DNA from: M55B167 sp964406095
GTDB taxonomy: Bacteria > Verrucomicrobiota > Kiritimatiellia > RFP12 > UBA1067
Direction: 5' to 3'
NCBI GenBank assembly: GCA_964406095.1
Contig: CAYOQJ010000059.1
Coordinates: forward strand, 1 to 26,340
Length of the DNA stretch: 26,340 bases
Made by a program: the position numbers and the translations under genes. The notes under the pieces were generated by a model that was not told the origin of the DNA, made no database searches, and worked only from the letters and a program-made list of their open reading frames with translations. Below are positions 1-8,116 of this stretch, one piece after another (position 1 is the stretch's first letter; each line of letters opens with the position of its first letter).

Positions 1-31
1 ATCTATCATCGGGATGACAAGACGTTATCCT

Positions 32-132
32 ATTTACGGCATCTGCGGCGTTGTACGGTTTCCAGCATAGTCACTATAGCTGAAAACCGTGCGCCTTGCA
101 TCTACGACAAAATGGCAACTGCCGTTTTTAGG
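32..132. repeat. ~100 bp palindromic repeat, copy 1 (inverted relative to copy 2)
   Basis: This stretch is nearly identical to the reverse complement of 12152-12251. Its centre folds on itself: an ACGG(T/C)TT(T/C)CAGC arm is followed by the near-palindrome ATAGTGACTAT and the complementary arm. Outer arms beginning GTTGCCA also pair imperfectly, so the whole unit is one long imperfect hairpin. No ORF of note lies in it. It resembles a MITE or REP-like element; no transposase is adjacent. The sequence cctatttacggc just outside this copy (29-40) also occurs, inverted, at 12367-12378 beyond copy 2. Confidence 0.85.
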
Positions 133-212
133 GTTATTGTTGCAACCGTGGTCATTCGGCATTGGTTATGCTGTTGAACTGCAATAATCGCAAGCGGGCA
201 TATTGAGGAGCA

Positions 213-1223
213 ATGACAAGGGATATACAAAAGATTATAAAAAGCAAATCTGCCGGTCCTAAGGATGTGGTTGGTCTGGAGGTAGGCGCGGAGTTGCCAC
301 AGGGTGTTCCGGCGGTCAGGTTGCATATTGTCCACAAGCAGGTTGAGCTGATAGCGGCGGGATTCGTAAAATTGGATGACCGGTTGCCAGCCAGAGCTGA
401 AGAGGCTTTCGCTGAACGCGATAGTTTCTGGACACTCCCCAAAAGCTTTCAATCATCCAAGGCCGCCATAGCCGTCACATCTCCGATGGCTATTTTGCGA
501 CAGACTTCTGAAGCAGGTGGCAAAGATGATAACAATGTCAGACGGGTGAGTGCCACCATCGACCGCCAGCACCCGCCGATTGTGGCATCTATGCCGGACT
601 TCCTGGCATCCTGGATTGCCACGCGTTTCGTACAGGGACACCGTCCTACCACTCGCTCTATCCAGGTTTCCATGTCGGCGGCACTCAACTGCTTTCTCAC
701 CGGGCCGATTACCAAACAATCCAAAGATCCGGCTATTGTGGTTTTCTGTTTTAAGAATCACTCATCCATAACTGCGTTCTACGAGGGACGTTTAGTGCTT
801 TACCGCGAACATCCGGTCGGCTATCTCAGTATCAGAGAGGCCATCAGTATCGGAATGCGTATTGCGCCTGAAATGGTTGCCGCCCTTATGAACGACCCGG
901 TGGTTGATGTTTCTTCGGCGATTACGCCACTGTTGACCTCGCTTTTCCGTCAGGTTGATATCTCATCCGATTATCTGGCTCGCCGCAAGAATTGTGAAAT
1001 CAGGAATTTTTATATCTACGGCATCCCGGAAGGTGTCAAATACTGGAGCAACCTATTCAAGCAGGTGGTTGGCACCACCCTCAATCATCTTCACCCTTTC
1101 GGGGGAATTGCCTGCTCCAGCAAACGCTCTGTCCTGCCAGAATCATTTGAAATGGAGGCTCCGCTGTTTATGAATGCCATCGGTGCTGCACGCGCACTGC
1201 TTAAAGAGCTGGAGGATTTATGA
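213..1223 (+). CDS. PilM-like actin-fold assembly protein (cluster A)
   Basis: Predicted cytoplasmic PilM-like protein of 336 residues, probably the scaffold that binds the N-terminal tail of the next gene's PilN-like product. The start carries the expected beta strand (DVVGLEVG, about residues 18-25). A second actin-fold-like strand pair follows around residues 176-205 (VVFCFKNHSS, then GRLVLYREHPVG), and the C-terminal region has a DYLARR helix and ends in a glycine/alanine helix. Nucleotide-binding signatures are much weaker than in the second PilM of this window, so it may be a divergent or non-ATP-binding member. GAGGAG precedes the ATG by only 2 nt, an unusually short spacing, so the start is uncertain. 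The stop overlaps the next start by 4 nt (ATGA). Assignment rests on operon context plus fold-like motifs, not strong identity. Confidence 0.7.
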   Translation: MTRDIQKIIKSKSAGPKDVVGLEVGAELPQGVPAVRLHIVHKQVELIAAGFVKLDDRLPARAEEAFAERDSFWTLPKSFQSSKAAIAVTSPMAILRQTSEAGGKDDNNVRRVSATIDRQHPPIVASMPDFLASWIATRFVQGHRPTTRSIQVSMSAALNCFLTGPITKQSKDPAIVVFCFKNHSSITAFYEGRLVLYREHPVGYLSIREAISIGMRIAPEMVAALMNDPVVDVSSAITPLLTSLFRQVDISSDYLARRKNCEIRNFYIYGIPEGVKYWSNLFKQVVGTTLNHLHPFGGIACSSKRSVLPESFEMEAPLFMNAIGAARALLKELEDL

Positions 1224-1873
1224 GCAGACAAATCCATCTTAATCTGATTCATGAAAACGAAATTGCCAGCTCCGGTCCGATGCGCACCCACGTTATCGTT
1301 CCGATAATCACGCTGGCGGCATCGATCGGTGTGATCGTCTGGTGGCTCTTTTTGGGCATGAACTACACCTATGTCAAGAGTATCAACGCTCGTAATCTGG
1401 AGATTCATCAGCAATTACAGCCCGAATACAAGAAAATACTAGCCCTGAAAGCGCAGGAAAAGGAGCTGCGAGCCCTGACAGATCAATTGAAACACTATAA
1501 GAACGGCAAACTCCACTATGGCGCATTCTTATGTGACATTCCCGCTCATGTGTCCACCAACATTCAGTTCACCAAACTGGAGGTGCTGCCACCTCCGCCA
1601 CCCCTGTTTGCCAAAAACAAAGAGTGTGCCGGTCCCACAAACTCATTCGAGCGAGCGGCTCTCACGATCTCCGGTCTGACATGCGGAGCAAATGCCGTTG
1701 ATGCGGTCGAACAGCTACTAAACGGACTAAAAGATGATACCTACACAAATCTGATAAACTATGCCAGCATACCGGTCAATTCCATCCGCCCGAAGAGTTC
1801 AGCCAGGCGTGGTGGCAGAAATTTGCTCCGCTTTGATATCTTTTGCGAGTGTCGGCCAAGGAGGTTTGAATGA
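1220..1873 (+). CDS. PilN-like inner-membrane assembly protein (cluster A)
   Basis: Bitopic inner-membrane protein of 217 residues with PilN layout: a short cytoplasmic tail with LNLI (residues 7-10, a variant of the INLLP motif with which PilN binds PilM), one transmembrane helix (about 24-46), a coiled-coil stretch (about 52-92) and a periplasmic domain. The periplasmic part has a run of prolines (PPPPP near residue 117) and two to three cysteines. GGAGGATTT before the ATG is a clear ribosome-binding site inside the end of the pilM-like gene, and both ends overlap neighbours by 4 nt, indicating translational coupling. Sequence identity to known PilN is low; topology and position carry the call. 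Confidence 0.72.
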   Translation: MSRQIHLNLIHENEIASSGPMRTHVIVPIITLAASIGVIVWWLFLGMNYTYVKSINARNLEIHQQLQPEYKKILALKAQEKELRALTDQLKHYKNGKLHYGAFLCDIPAHVSTNIQFTKLEVLPPPPPLFAKNKECAGPTNSFERAALTISGLTCGANAVDAVEQLLNGLKDDTYTNLINYASIPVNSIRPKSSARRGGRNLLRFDIFCECRPRRFE

Positions 1874-2484
1874 CCAGATTTAAAACATCCGAAATTGCCG
1901 ATTCACCCACTAAAAAAGCTGCTTTAATTGTAATTGCGTGTATGTTACTCAACGCCACTCTAATATATTTCATCGTACTACCGCTGAAAGACAGAGTCAA
2001 GGATACACAGGCCAAAGTCAATGATCTCATCGCCAACAATGAAAATATTCAGGAAATCATCGCGTCCATCGATGACAAAAGATCACTGGTTGAAAATCTT
2101 GAAATGGAACATCAGAAGTTAGTCGATTCCGGTGTACTTACCCCATTGCTAAACTCACATACCATGCGTGCCAAAACTATTATCGAGCCGTTGGCTCTGC
2201 AGTACGGTTTGATAATCAACGACGTCGCCGAGCTTCCGCTCATACCCATGCGGCGACCAGCTGAACTGGAGACGGTCACTTATTCTCGCCTCCCGATTGA
2301 ATTCACCACCTCCGGCTCCTACACTCAGATTACAGCCTTTGTCAATTCTACAGAACAGGAATTACCCATGGTTGCTCTCTCATCTTTGAAAATAATCCCT
2401 CAAAACCGCGACCCTGAAAATCATCTGGTTAAAATAAGTTTGGAATGGCCGGTCGAACAGAAGGTGCCGCAAACGAAAAAGTAA
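1870..2484 (+). CDS. PilO-like inner-membrane assembly protein (cluster A)
   Basis: Bitopic protein of 204 residues with PilO/GspM-type layout: about 16 cytoplasmic residues, one transmembrane helix (about 17-39), a long coiled coil (about 40-90) and a compact periplasmic domain with alternating strands and helices consistent with a ferredoxin-like fold. In type IV pilus systems PilO pairs with PilN in the periplasm and links to PilP. The start overlaps the pilN-like stop by 4 nt (ATGA), and the gene ends in TAA 13 nt before the next start. The identity is inferred from order and topology. Confidence 0.72.
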   Translation: MTRFKTSEIADSPTKKAALIVIACMLLNATLIYFIVLPLKDRVKDTQAKVNDLIANNENIQEIIASIDDKRSLVENLEMEHQKLVDSGVLTPLLNSHTMRAKTIIEPLALQYGLIINDVAELPLIPMRRPAELETVTYSRLPIEFTTSGSYTQITAFVNSTEQELPMVALSSLKIIPQNRDPENHLVKISLEWPVEQKVPQTKK

Positions 2485-2497
2485 CGCTGGTTTAACC

Positions 2498-3004
2498 ATG
2501 AAAACTACAATCCTTCTAGCTCTGATCATCACAACCACCAACGCATTGGCCAACGCAAAAGTGTCACACAGAGACCCTTTCTGGCCAGTCGGTTACGCGC
2601 CAGCCGTGCCGGAACCGGAAAAACCGGTTGAGATTCCCAAACCGGTTGAAAAGGAACCACCGCCGCCGAAACCGATTACCGAAAAAGATTGGAAGGTGGC
2701 GCGAAAACTGCTTAAAGTCAGCGGTTATGCGTTGGCAAACAGGCCGGTAGACGATAAAGATGTTAAAAAATCGCTGGTAATTATCAACAATCGCCACTAT
2801 CAAAGCGGTGATTCCGTTAAGATTACAAGTGATGGGGTTTTGTTTATCTGGAAAATCGGTAAAATTGAAAATAATGCCGTCGATTTGTCAGAGCTTTCCG
2901 CAACCAGAGTTGCAGAAGATCAGGCGGCTAACAAAAGACAACGTGGCTCCGAAGGAGCTAAAAAAGTTGTGGTACAGCCACGACCCGATGATGTGGTCAA
3001 GTGA
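2498..3004 (+). CDS. PilP-like periplasmic linker protein (cluster A)
   Basis: Exported protein of 168 residues. Residues 1-18 form a signal peptide (hydrophobic LLALII core, cleavage after ALA) without a lipobox cysteine, unlike classical lipoprotein PilP. Residues 24-33 contain HRDPFWPVGY, an RDPF motif common just before the proline-rich linker of PilP/GspC-like proteins. A proline/lysine/glutamate-rich linker follows (about 34-62), then a small beta-rich domain (about 75-135; VSGYALAN, SGDSVKI, IWKIGKIENNAVDL) like the HR/PilP domain that contacts the secretin N-domains. The C-terminal tail is basic and disordered. The ribosome-binding site is weak, suggesting coupling to the upstream gene. 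Confidence 0.7.
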   Translation: MKTTILLALIITTTNALANAKVSHRDPFWPVGYAPAVPEPEKPVEIPKPVEKEPPPPKPITEKDWKVARKLLKVSGYALANRPVDDKDVKKSLVIINNRHYQSGDSVKITSDGVLFIWKIGKIENNAVDLSELSATRVAEDQAANKRQRGSEGAKKVVVQPRPDDVVK

Positions 3005-3030
3005 TTGTTTGAACTAAACAGGAGCAAACT

Positions 3031-4746
3031 ATGAAAGCATACAAAACGGCATACCCCCTGTTGACAGCCTTGCTGCTCACAGGATGGTGTGCATTAGGAG
3101 AGAATCAGAGTGCCAACACCGTGCGTGTTGTAAGCAAAACCGATAAAGAGGCGATGGTCTCAATGACCTTCGATGAAACTCCGCTTGCGGATGTGATCAA
3201 GGCATTTCGCGATGCCACCGGAGCCAACATTATCTCCTCTGGCACAAATCTGTAGCAGAGTGTCAGCGTACGCCTCGACAATGTCCCTTGGCAGAAGGGT
3301 CTGACTTCGATTCTGGAACCGCAGGGATTGCAGCTGATCGAACGTCCCGCTGGCTCAGGCATCTATCTGGTTGATGTCAAAACCATCGAAATCCCGACGG
3401 CAACCAAGACCTTCCAGCTTTCAAACGCACGCGTCACGGATGTTGAAGAGCTCTTTGCCTCGGTTCTCGGCGACAAAGGCAAAGCAACCGCCTTTCCCTC
3501 ATCCAACACCATAATTGTGAGCGCGCCGGAAAAGGAGCTCAACGAATGCGAAATGATTCTGAACTCGATCGACGCGCCCCGCCAGCAGGTTTATATCGAG
3601 GCGCGCTTTGTTGAAATGACCGCCTCCGCCAGCAAAAAACTGGGGTTTAAGTGGGATTCGCTCAATGAATGGGGGGTGAATGTCACCGATATGAAGGGCG
3701 GGATTGAAAACAACAACTCCCGGATAGCCACCTACCCAACCGGTGCAACTTCCACCGAGGACTCACTCTCTGGTGATGGTACCAAGCGCGACATGCGTGT
3801 CAATATGGTACCCTCCACACTGACAGGTTCGACACTGGCGGGTACATCCGAAAATGACATGACCTGGGAACGGGTGCGAGCCTATGGCGGCATGATGAGT
3901 ATTGATGACTTCAGAATCGCTCTGAGCGCTTTCGAGGAAAACGACGGTATTTCGATCTTTTCCAATCCCAAGGTGATTGTCGCCAATGAAGAACGCGCCA
4001 AGATCGATATGACCACCAAAGAGCCTAACATCGAGGTGGATTACCAGGCTGCCACCACCGAGGGCATGCGCGACAGCGTCTCAACCAAGCTGGCAATTAT
4101 TCCCGGGGAGGAAGAGCCTTTTGTGGGGGAGGCGTTTTTTAGCTACGGAATCGCCCTTGAGGTCACACCGCGCATCAGCAGCTCGGGTTTGATCACAGTG
4201 ACCATAGAACCCTCTATCAGTGAACGCATCGGCTATTTTGATGTGCAGGGCCTCGATGAGCAAATGCCGGCAAGTCGCTTCCCGATCATCGACATGAAGC
4301 GCATTCAGACCGTTTTTACAATGGACAGCGGACGCACCGCTGTGATCGGCGGACTCTCCCGCACAATCGATTCCAACCTCGACAACGGCATCCCCTTCCT
4401 GAAGAACCTCCCCTGGATCGGCCCGCGGCTCTTCGGCTGGAAGGGACGCCAAAAAGAGCAGCGCGAGATCGTAATCTTTGTGACCGTCGGTATCGCCGAT
4501 CCTGTGACGATCGAAGAGGATGCCGGTATGCCGCGCAATGCGGTTCTCAGCCGTGATGTAATGACCGGTCGCACCAAAGAGCCCTACCGCTACACCCGTG
4601 AAGAGATGAAACCCTTTACCGATAAATTTGCGGAACAAGCCGCCGATGATGACGAGCTTCAGGGAAAAACAGAAACTGCGCCGCAATCCGGCGACGCAAG
4701 CGACAAGCAGAGTCCCAACAAAATGCAGCCGCTTTTGACAGAGTGA
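3031..4746 (+). pseudogene. Secretin (PilQ/GspD-like), reading frame interrupted by an in-frame TAG
   Basis: The whole 571-codon frame reads as an outer-membrane secretin except for TAG at 3253-3255 (codon 75). Before it are a signal peptide (about 1-23) and the start of an STN/secretin N-domain (MVSMTFDETPLADVIKAFRD). After it the same frame continues the N-domain without a gap (VSVRLDNVPWQKGL), then an N1-type domain (NARVTDVEELFASVLGD), EARFVEMTASASKKLGFKWD, and a C-terminal secretin barrel with the hallmark GGLSRTIDSNLDNGIPFLKNLPWIGPRLF-type end (read in two pieces). The ATG at 3031 has a good AGGAG site. At least five genes in this window end in TAG, so TAG is a genuine stop here. Either the gene is nonfunctional, the codon is suppressed, or this is a base-call error (CAG to TAG is one transition). 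Confidence 0.85.
3253..3255 (+). other. In-frame amber codon inside the secretin frame
   Basis: The local codons are CTG TAG CAG AGT. Flanking coding on both sides is in one frame and belongs to one domain, so no indel is involved. No in-frame ATG with a ribosome-binding site follows closely; the next candidate start in frame is a TTG at 3328 with no convincing site. Confidence 0.9.
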
Positions 4747-4906
4747 TTCACATAATCGCCCCTCCCGCCGCTTCTACCACTACTTCGCCCTTACGGATTC
4801 AGACGGCTGAACATGTGGATTGGTTTGTTTCAGGCAGGCCAAGGATGAATCATGCCTTGAAGATTCATTCCAAAGGTCAGAATGAACCTAAAAACGGGAA
4901 TGATCT

Positions 4907-5052
4907 AACCACGAAAACACTGTTCGAACTATTGATTTGTAACCTAACCCATGAGGTGAAAATGGTTTTTCCATCTTTTTCTCATACGTGGTTATATATA
5001 AGATACTTAAATTCGTGCCTTTCGTGATTTTCGTGGTTTAATTGATTTTTCC
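4907..5052. repeat. CACGAAA-type dispersed repeat, copy 1
   Basis: The segment 4956-5052 matches the reverse complement of 26247-26340 with only a few differences. The unit is bounded by 11-bp inverted ends, aaccacgaaaa at 4907-4917 and ttttcgtggtt at 5028-5038. Near its right end the TTCGTG motif is repeated three times at 9-bp spacing. There is no associated ORF. Repeats of this general type are widespread in environmental genomes; I know of no established function. Confidence 0.85.
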
Positions 5053-5056
5053 AGGT

Positions 5057-5188
5057 TTAGAAAGAGTGTTGTTGGGAATGTCTAAGGAAGAGCGAGATAA
5101 GTTCTTCGCAAAATCGAAGAAACTCAAATCTTTCGTAAAGCGATCACAGAACGGGAAGCTGAAAGCGCTTCTGCCAGACGATGCCCAA
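5057..5188 (+). pseudogene. Possible C-terminal gene remnant next to the repeat
   Basis: Immediately after the repeat, one frame reads LERVLLGMSKEERDKFF and continues as a lysine-rich helix to a TGA at 5186-5188. The ATG at 5078 would give only 36 residues. The amphipathic, Lys/Glu-rich composition looks protein-like, but I recognise no family and there is no ribosome-binding site. It could be the tail of a gene cut by the repeat, or chance. Confidence 0.25.
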
Positions 5189-5369
5189 TGAAATGCCGTC
5201 TTCCTTTTCCCGATCATCACGCGCTGACGTGCGTTCGTCTATCCCGTATGCACCGCGGTTGACAAGAAGAACTGGCTTTTCCTTGGATCCAAAGATGCGG
5301 GAATTCAAAGCACCATTATAATGACGGTGCTGCTCAACTGCAACAAAACTCACACGGGAGATGGTTTTG

Positions 5370-6056
5370 TCATTCACATAAACGCTCAACCTCGACCAGC
5401 GAGTGGTTCATATGATCACGTTCATCCAGTCCGACCCGTCTGATCAGGTCTCCGAGTGTTTTCTGACGGGGATAGAACTCATCAAACCAGATGCTCTCAA
5501 CCGGTTCATCATCAAATTCAGGATGCTCCTGCGCGAAGCGCATATACTCATGCTCAGCATGACTCTCGAAGGCGGCATTCATTTTGAATGACCAGCGCGG
5601 ATTAAGCCGGTACATGATGCGCGTCAGGTAGTAATAGACAAAGGTCATCTTGCGCGGCAGAAGAAAGTGCTTGAACCAGCCGAGTCTGATATTTTTCTGC
5701 TGACACATATCCGCCCAGAGCAGCATGTGCCACTGTTCATTATCCTGAGCTTCGCGCCCCATATCGATGTGGCGCAAAGCGTCTCTAACGCTCTTTTCCG
5801 GCACAGCTCGGGTGGCGCAGTAAAGCCGCGACAGCTTTTTATAAGCACCATTCTCCCAGGCCCAATAGGGATAACGTGCCAGTATTTCAAGCACCAGAAC
5901 CTTGGGCAAAGTGCGTTCTTTGCCGTAGAGGATATCCATGCTCAGGAACATCATTCGCAGAATAGCATTTGCCGGCAGTTTCGGAGTGGCCAGCGTTTTT
6001 TCCTGCTCCGCCTTTAAATCCAGCTCTTTACCCATTGTATAGATATCTTGCGCCAT
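5370..6056 (-). CDS. Alternative oxidase (AOX)-like diiron quinol oxidase
   Basis: The 228-residue protein has the four helix motifs of the alternative oxidase family in order: VLVLEILAR (ligand E57), QDNEQWHMLL (E107 and H110, equivalent to NERMHL), FESHAEHEYM (E164, equivalent to LEEEA..Y) and LDERDHMNHS (E212 and H215, equivalent to RADExxH). All six expected iron ligands are therefore present. AOX enzymes sit on one leaflet of the inner membrane and reduce oxygen to water with quinol, without pumping protons. Spacing between motifs and total length fit bacterial AOX, though the motif sequences are divergent, so another diiron activity is possible. GGAG lies 8 nt before the ATG. The gene starts 82 bp after clpX and could be cotranscribed. 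Confidence 0.8.
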   Translation of the reverse strand: MAQDIYTMGKELDLKAEQEKTLATPKLPANAILRMMFLSMDILYGKERTLPKVLVLEILARYPYWAWENGAYKKLSRLYCATRAVPEKSVRDALRHIDMGREAQDNEQWHMLLWADMCQQKNIRLGWFKHFLLPRKMTFVYYYLTRIMYRLNPRWSFKMNAAFESHAEHEYMRFAQEHPEFDDEPVESIWFDEFYPRQKTLGDLIRRVGLDERDHMNHSLVEVERLCE

Positions 6057-6138
6057 TGCAGTTTCTCCGTTTTTAAAGGTAGACCTCGACAGTTTCGTTT
6101 AAAACCGTCGCAAACCGCGATCTGCGAGGTTCCTCGGC

Positions 6139-7383
6139 TTAACCGGCCTTGAGTGTTGTATTGATCATCTCAGGAGTGACATTGATAGTTTTGCGTCCTT
6201 TACCCGGTGCCTGATACATAATGTCCAACATAAAGGTCTCCATGATGGCACGCAATCCGCGGGCTCCGGTTTTGCGTCGCATGGAAATCGCGGCAATATT
6301 TTGCAGCGCGCTCTGCGAAAAACTGAGCTTGATGCCCTCCATCGCCAGAAGCTTCTGGTACTGACGCAACAGACAGTTATCGGGTTCGGTCAGAATACGC
6401 ACCAGGTCATCCTCAGTCAGCTCTGATAGTGAAGAGATCACCGGCAGCCGTCCCACAAACTCGGGGATCAAGCCGTATTTGATCAAATCTTCAGGCTGCA
6501 CCGAACCGGCGGAAACCTGCGAAGCCAGATTGTTCATCCGCTCCTTATTACCCTCCGCCGTATTGTAACCTATGCTGTTACGCCCCTTGCGACGTGCCAC
6601 AATATCATCCAACCCCACAAAGGCGCCACCGCAGATAAAAAGGATATTGCCGGTGTTGACAGCGAGAAGCTCCTGCTGCGGATGTTTGCGTCCGCCTTTG
6701 GGCGGCACATGCGCGATCGTTCCCTCCAGAATCTTCAAAAGTGCCTGCTGCACTCCCTCACCGGAAACATCCCGTGTGATGGAAACATTCTCGGTTTTAC
6801 GCGCCACCTTATCGATTTCATCGATATAGATAATGCCCCGTTCAGCGCGTTTTACATCCATGTCGGCAGCCTGCAGCAAGTAGAGCAGAATATTTTCGAC
6901 ATCCTCACCCACATAACCAGCTTCAGTCACTGTTGTGGCATCGGCAATCGCAAAGGGAACATCCAGCATTCGGGCCAGAGTTCTGGCAAAAAGGGTCTTG
7001 CCGCAACCAGTCGGACCGATCAGCATGATATTGCTTTTCTCTATCTCGACATCTCCGAACTCAGCCATCAGTTTATTATCACCGCCACCGGCATTCTGCT
7101 GCAACCGTTTATAGTGATTGTGCACCGCCACCGAGAGCACCTTTTTTGTGCCGTCATGGCCGATTATGTAGCGATCAAGAAAATTTTTGATCTCTACAGG
7201 TGCCGGTACTTTGAGCTCAGGCAGTTCATCCGCTGCGCTTTCAGAGTCCTGCTGTATGATTTCGTGACAAATCTCCACACAAAACTCACAGATATTGGCC
7301 TGCGGCCCGGGTATAATCATCACACCGTCCGCTTCACTTTTACCGCAAAACGAACAATGAATCTGCTTAGTGCTACGCGCCAT
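6139..7383 (-). CDS. clpX: ATP-dependent Clp protease ATP-binding subunit ClpX
   Basis: AAA+ unfoldase that recognises tagged proteins and threads them into ClpP in the cytoplasm. From the ATG at 7383 it has 414 residues: a four-cysteine zinc-binding domain (C10, C13, C32, C35), Walker A GPTGCGKT (123-130), pore loop GYVG (156-159), Walker B IIYIDE (184-189) and the sensor-2 region GARGLRAIME near the C-terminus. The frame extends nine codons upstream to a TTG, but GAGG placed 9 nt before the internal ATG and the family N-terminus favour the start given. It lies just downstream of clpP, in the usual tig-clpP-clpX order. The stop is TAA. Confidence 0.97.
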   Translation of the reverse strand: MARSTKQIHCSFCGKSEADGVMIIPGPQANICEFCVEICHEIIQQDSESAADELPELKVPAPVEIKNFLDRYIIGHDGTKKVLSVAVHNHYKRLQQNAGGGDNKLMAEFGDVEIEKSNIMLIGPTGCGKTLFARTLARMLDVPFAIADATTVTEAGYVGEDVENILLYLLQAADMDVKRAERGIIYIDEIDKVARKTENVSITRDVSGEGVQQALLKILEGTIAHVPPKGGRKHPQQELLAVNTGNILFICGGAFVGLDDIVARRKGRNSIGYNTAEGNKERMNNLASQVSAGSVQPEDLIKYGLIPEFVGRLPVISSLSELTEDDLVRILTEPDNCLLRQYQKLLAMEGIKLSFSQSALQNIAAISMRRKTGARGLRAIMETFMLDIMYQAPGKGRKTINVTPEMINTTLKAG

Positions 7384-7483
7384 ATATTTAAACCTCACAC
7401 CCCTTCTCAAAAGGTATACTTATGTGTTGAAATTTCACTTGTCAGGGAGTTGCCAGCCTGCAGGCGGTCAGGGCTGCTCCAGT

Positions 7484-8089
7484 TCAGGTATGCCTGCTTA
7501 AAACCTCATCCACCACACCATATTTACAGGCCTCTTCGGCAGACATAAAAAAGTCACGTTCTGTATCTTTAGTAAGCACTTTGACAGTTTTACCGGTATG
7601 GAATGAAAGAATATCATTCAATCTGCTCTTCAGTCTCAAAATCTCCTCGGCTGCAATTTGGATATCGGAAGCCTTACCCTCTGCTCCTCCCCACGGCTGA
7701 TGTACCATAATACGGGAATTAGGCAGGGCGTAACGTTTACCCTTGGCCCCGGCCGTGAGCAGAATAGCCCCCATACTGGCCGCCTGACCTACGCAGTAGG
7801 TCGCGATATCGCACTCAATAAACTGCATCGTATCGTAGATGGCCAGACCGGCAGTCACGCTGCCGCCCGGCGAGTTGATATAAACCGAAATATCTTTTTT
7901 GGCATCCTGCGACTGCAGAAAAAGAAGCTGCGCGATGATCAGATTGCTGATATCGTCGTTTATTCCGGTTCCGATAAACACGATTCTATCCTGCAGTAAG
8001 CGGGAATAAATATCATACGAACGTTCTCCGCGTCCGGTCTGCTCGACCACCATCGGGATCAGCATTGATGCGCGTTCGGTTTCATTCAT
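7484..8089 (-). CDS. clpP: ATP-dependent Clp protease proteolytic subunit ClpP
   Basis: Serine peptidase forming the double-heptamer chamber served by ClpX. The protein is 201 residues, the normal size. The catalytic triad is visible: S105 in GQAASMGA, H130 in IMVHQP and D179 in TERDFFMSAEEA. The oxyanion-loop sequence INSPGGSV (71-78) is intact. AAGGAG lies 10 nt before the ATG, and the gene follows tig after 27 nt, so tig, clpP and clpX form one operon. Confidence 0.98.
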   Translation of the reverse strand: MNETERASMLIPMVVEQTGRGERSYDIYSRLLQDRIVFIGTGINDDISNLIIAQLLFLQSQDAKKDISVYINSPGGSVTAGLAIYDTMQFIECDIATYCVGQAASMGAILLTAGAKGKRYALPNSRIMVHQPWGGAEGKASDIQIAAEEILRLKSRLNDILSFHTGKTVKVLTKDTERDFFMSAEEACKYGVVDEVLSRHT

Positions 8090-8116
8090 TATTTTATTAC
8101 TCCTTGTGACGGTGTC

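Larger units (their letters stand above)
4747..5369. other. 623 bp gene-poor interval between cluster A and the AOX-like gene
   Basis: The secretin gene and the AOX-like gene converge here. The interval holds a CACGAAA-type repeat (4907-5052) and a short plus-strand coding-like stretch (5057-5188). The ORFs that cross it are low in recognisable content and overlap the repeat, so I call no intact gene. No clear intrinsic terminator was seen. Confidence 0.6.

Noticed and set aside
3031..4746. Genome-wide reassignment of TAG to an amino acid
   Set aside because: tig, mutL, the Amuc_1102-, Amuc_1100- and Amuc_1099-like genes all end in TAG at the family-appropriate length, so TAG is a working stop codon.
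4743..5027. 94-codon plus-strand ORF after the secretin
   Set aside because: Its second half is the dispersed repeat and the first half has no protein-like features or ribosome-binding site.
4907..5052. CRISPR array suggested by the short CACGAA repeats
   Set aside because: The units are 9 bp and directly adjacent with no spacers, and no cas genes are in the window.
5144..5389. 81-codon minus-strand ORF overlapping the end of the AOX-like gene
   Set aside because: The start is a TTG inside the AOX C-terminus without its own ribosome-binding site, and I recognise no family. It was left uncalled although it could be a degraded fragment.
6682..7548. 288-codon plus-strand ORF
   Set aside because: It lies antisense to clpX, whose protein motifs are unambiguous, and its translation shows no recognisable domain; a shadow frame.
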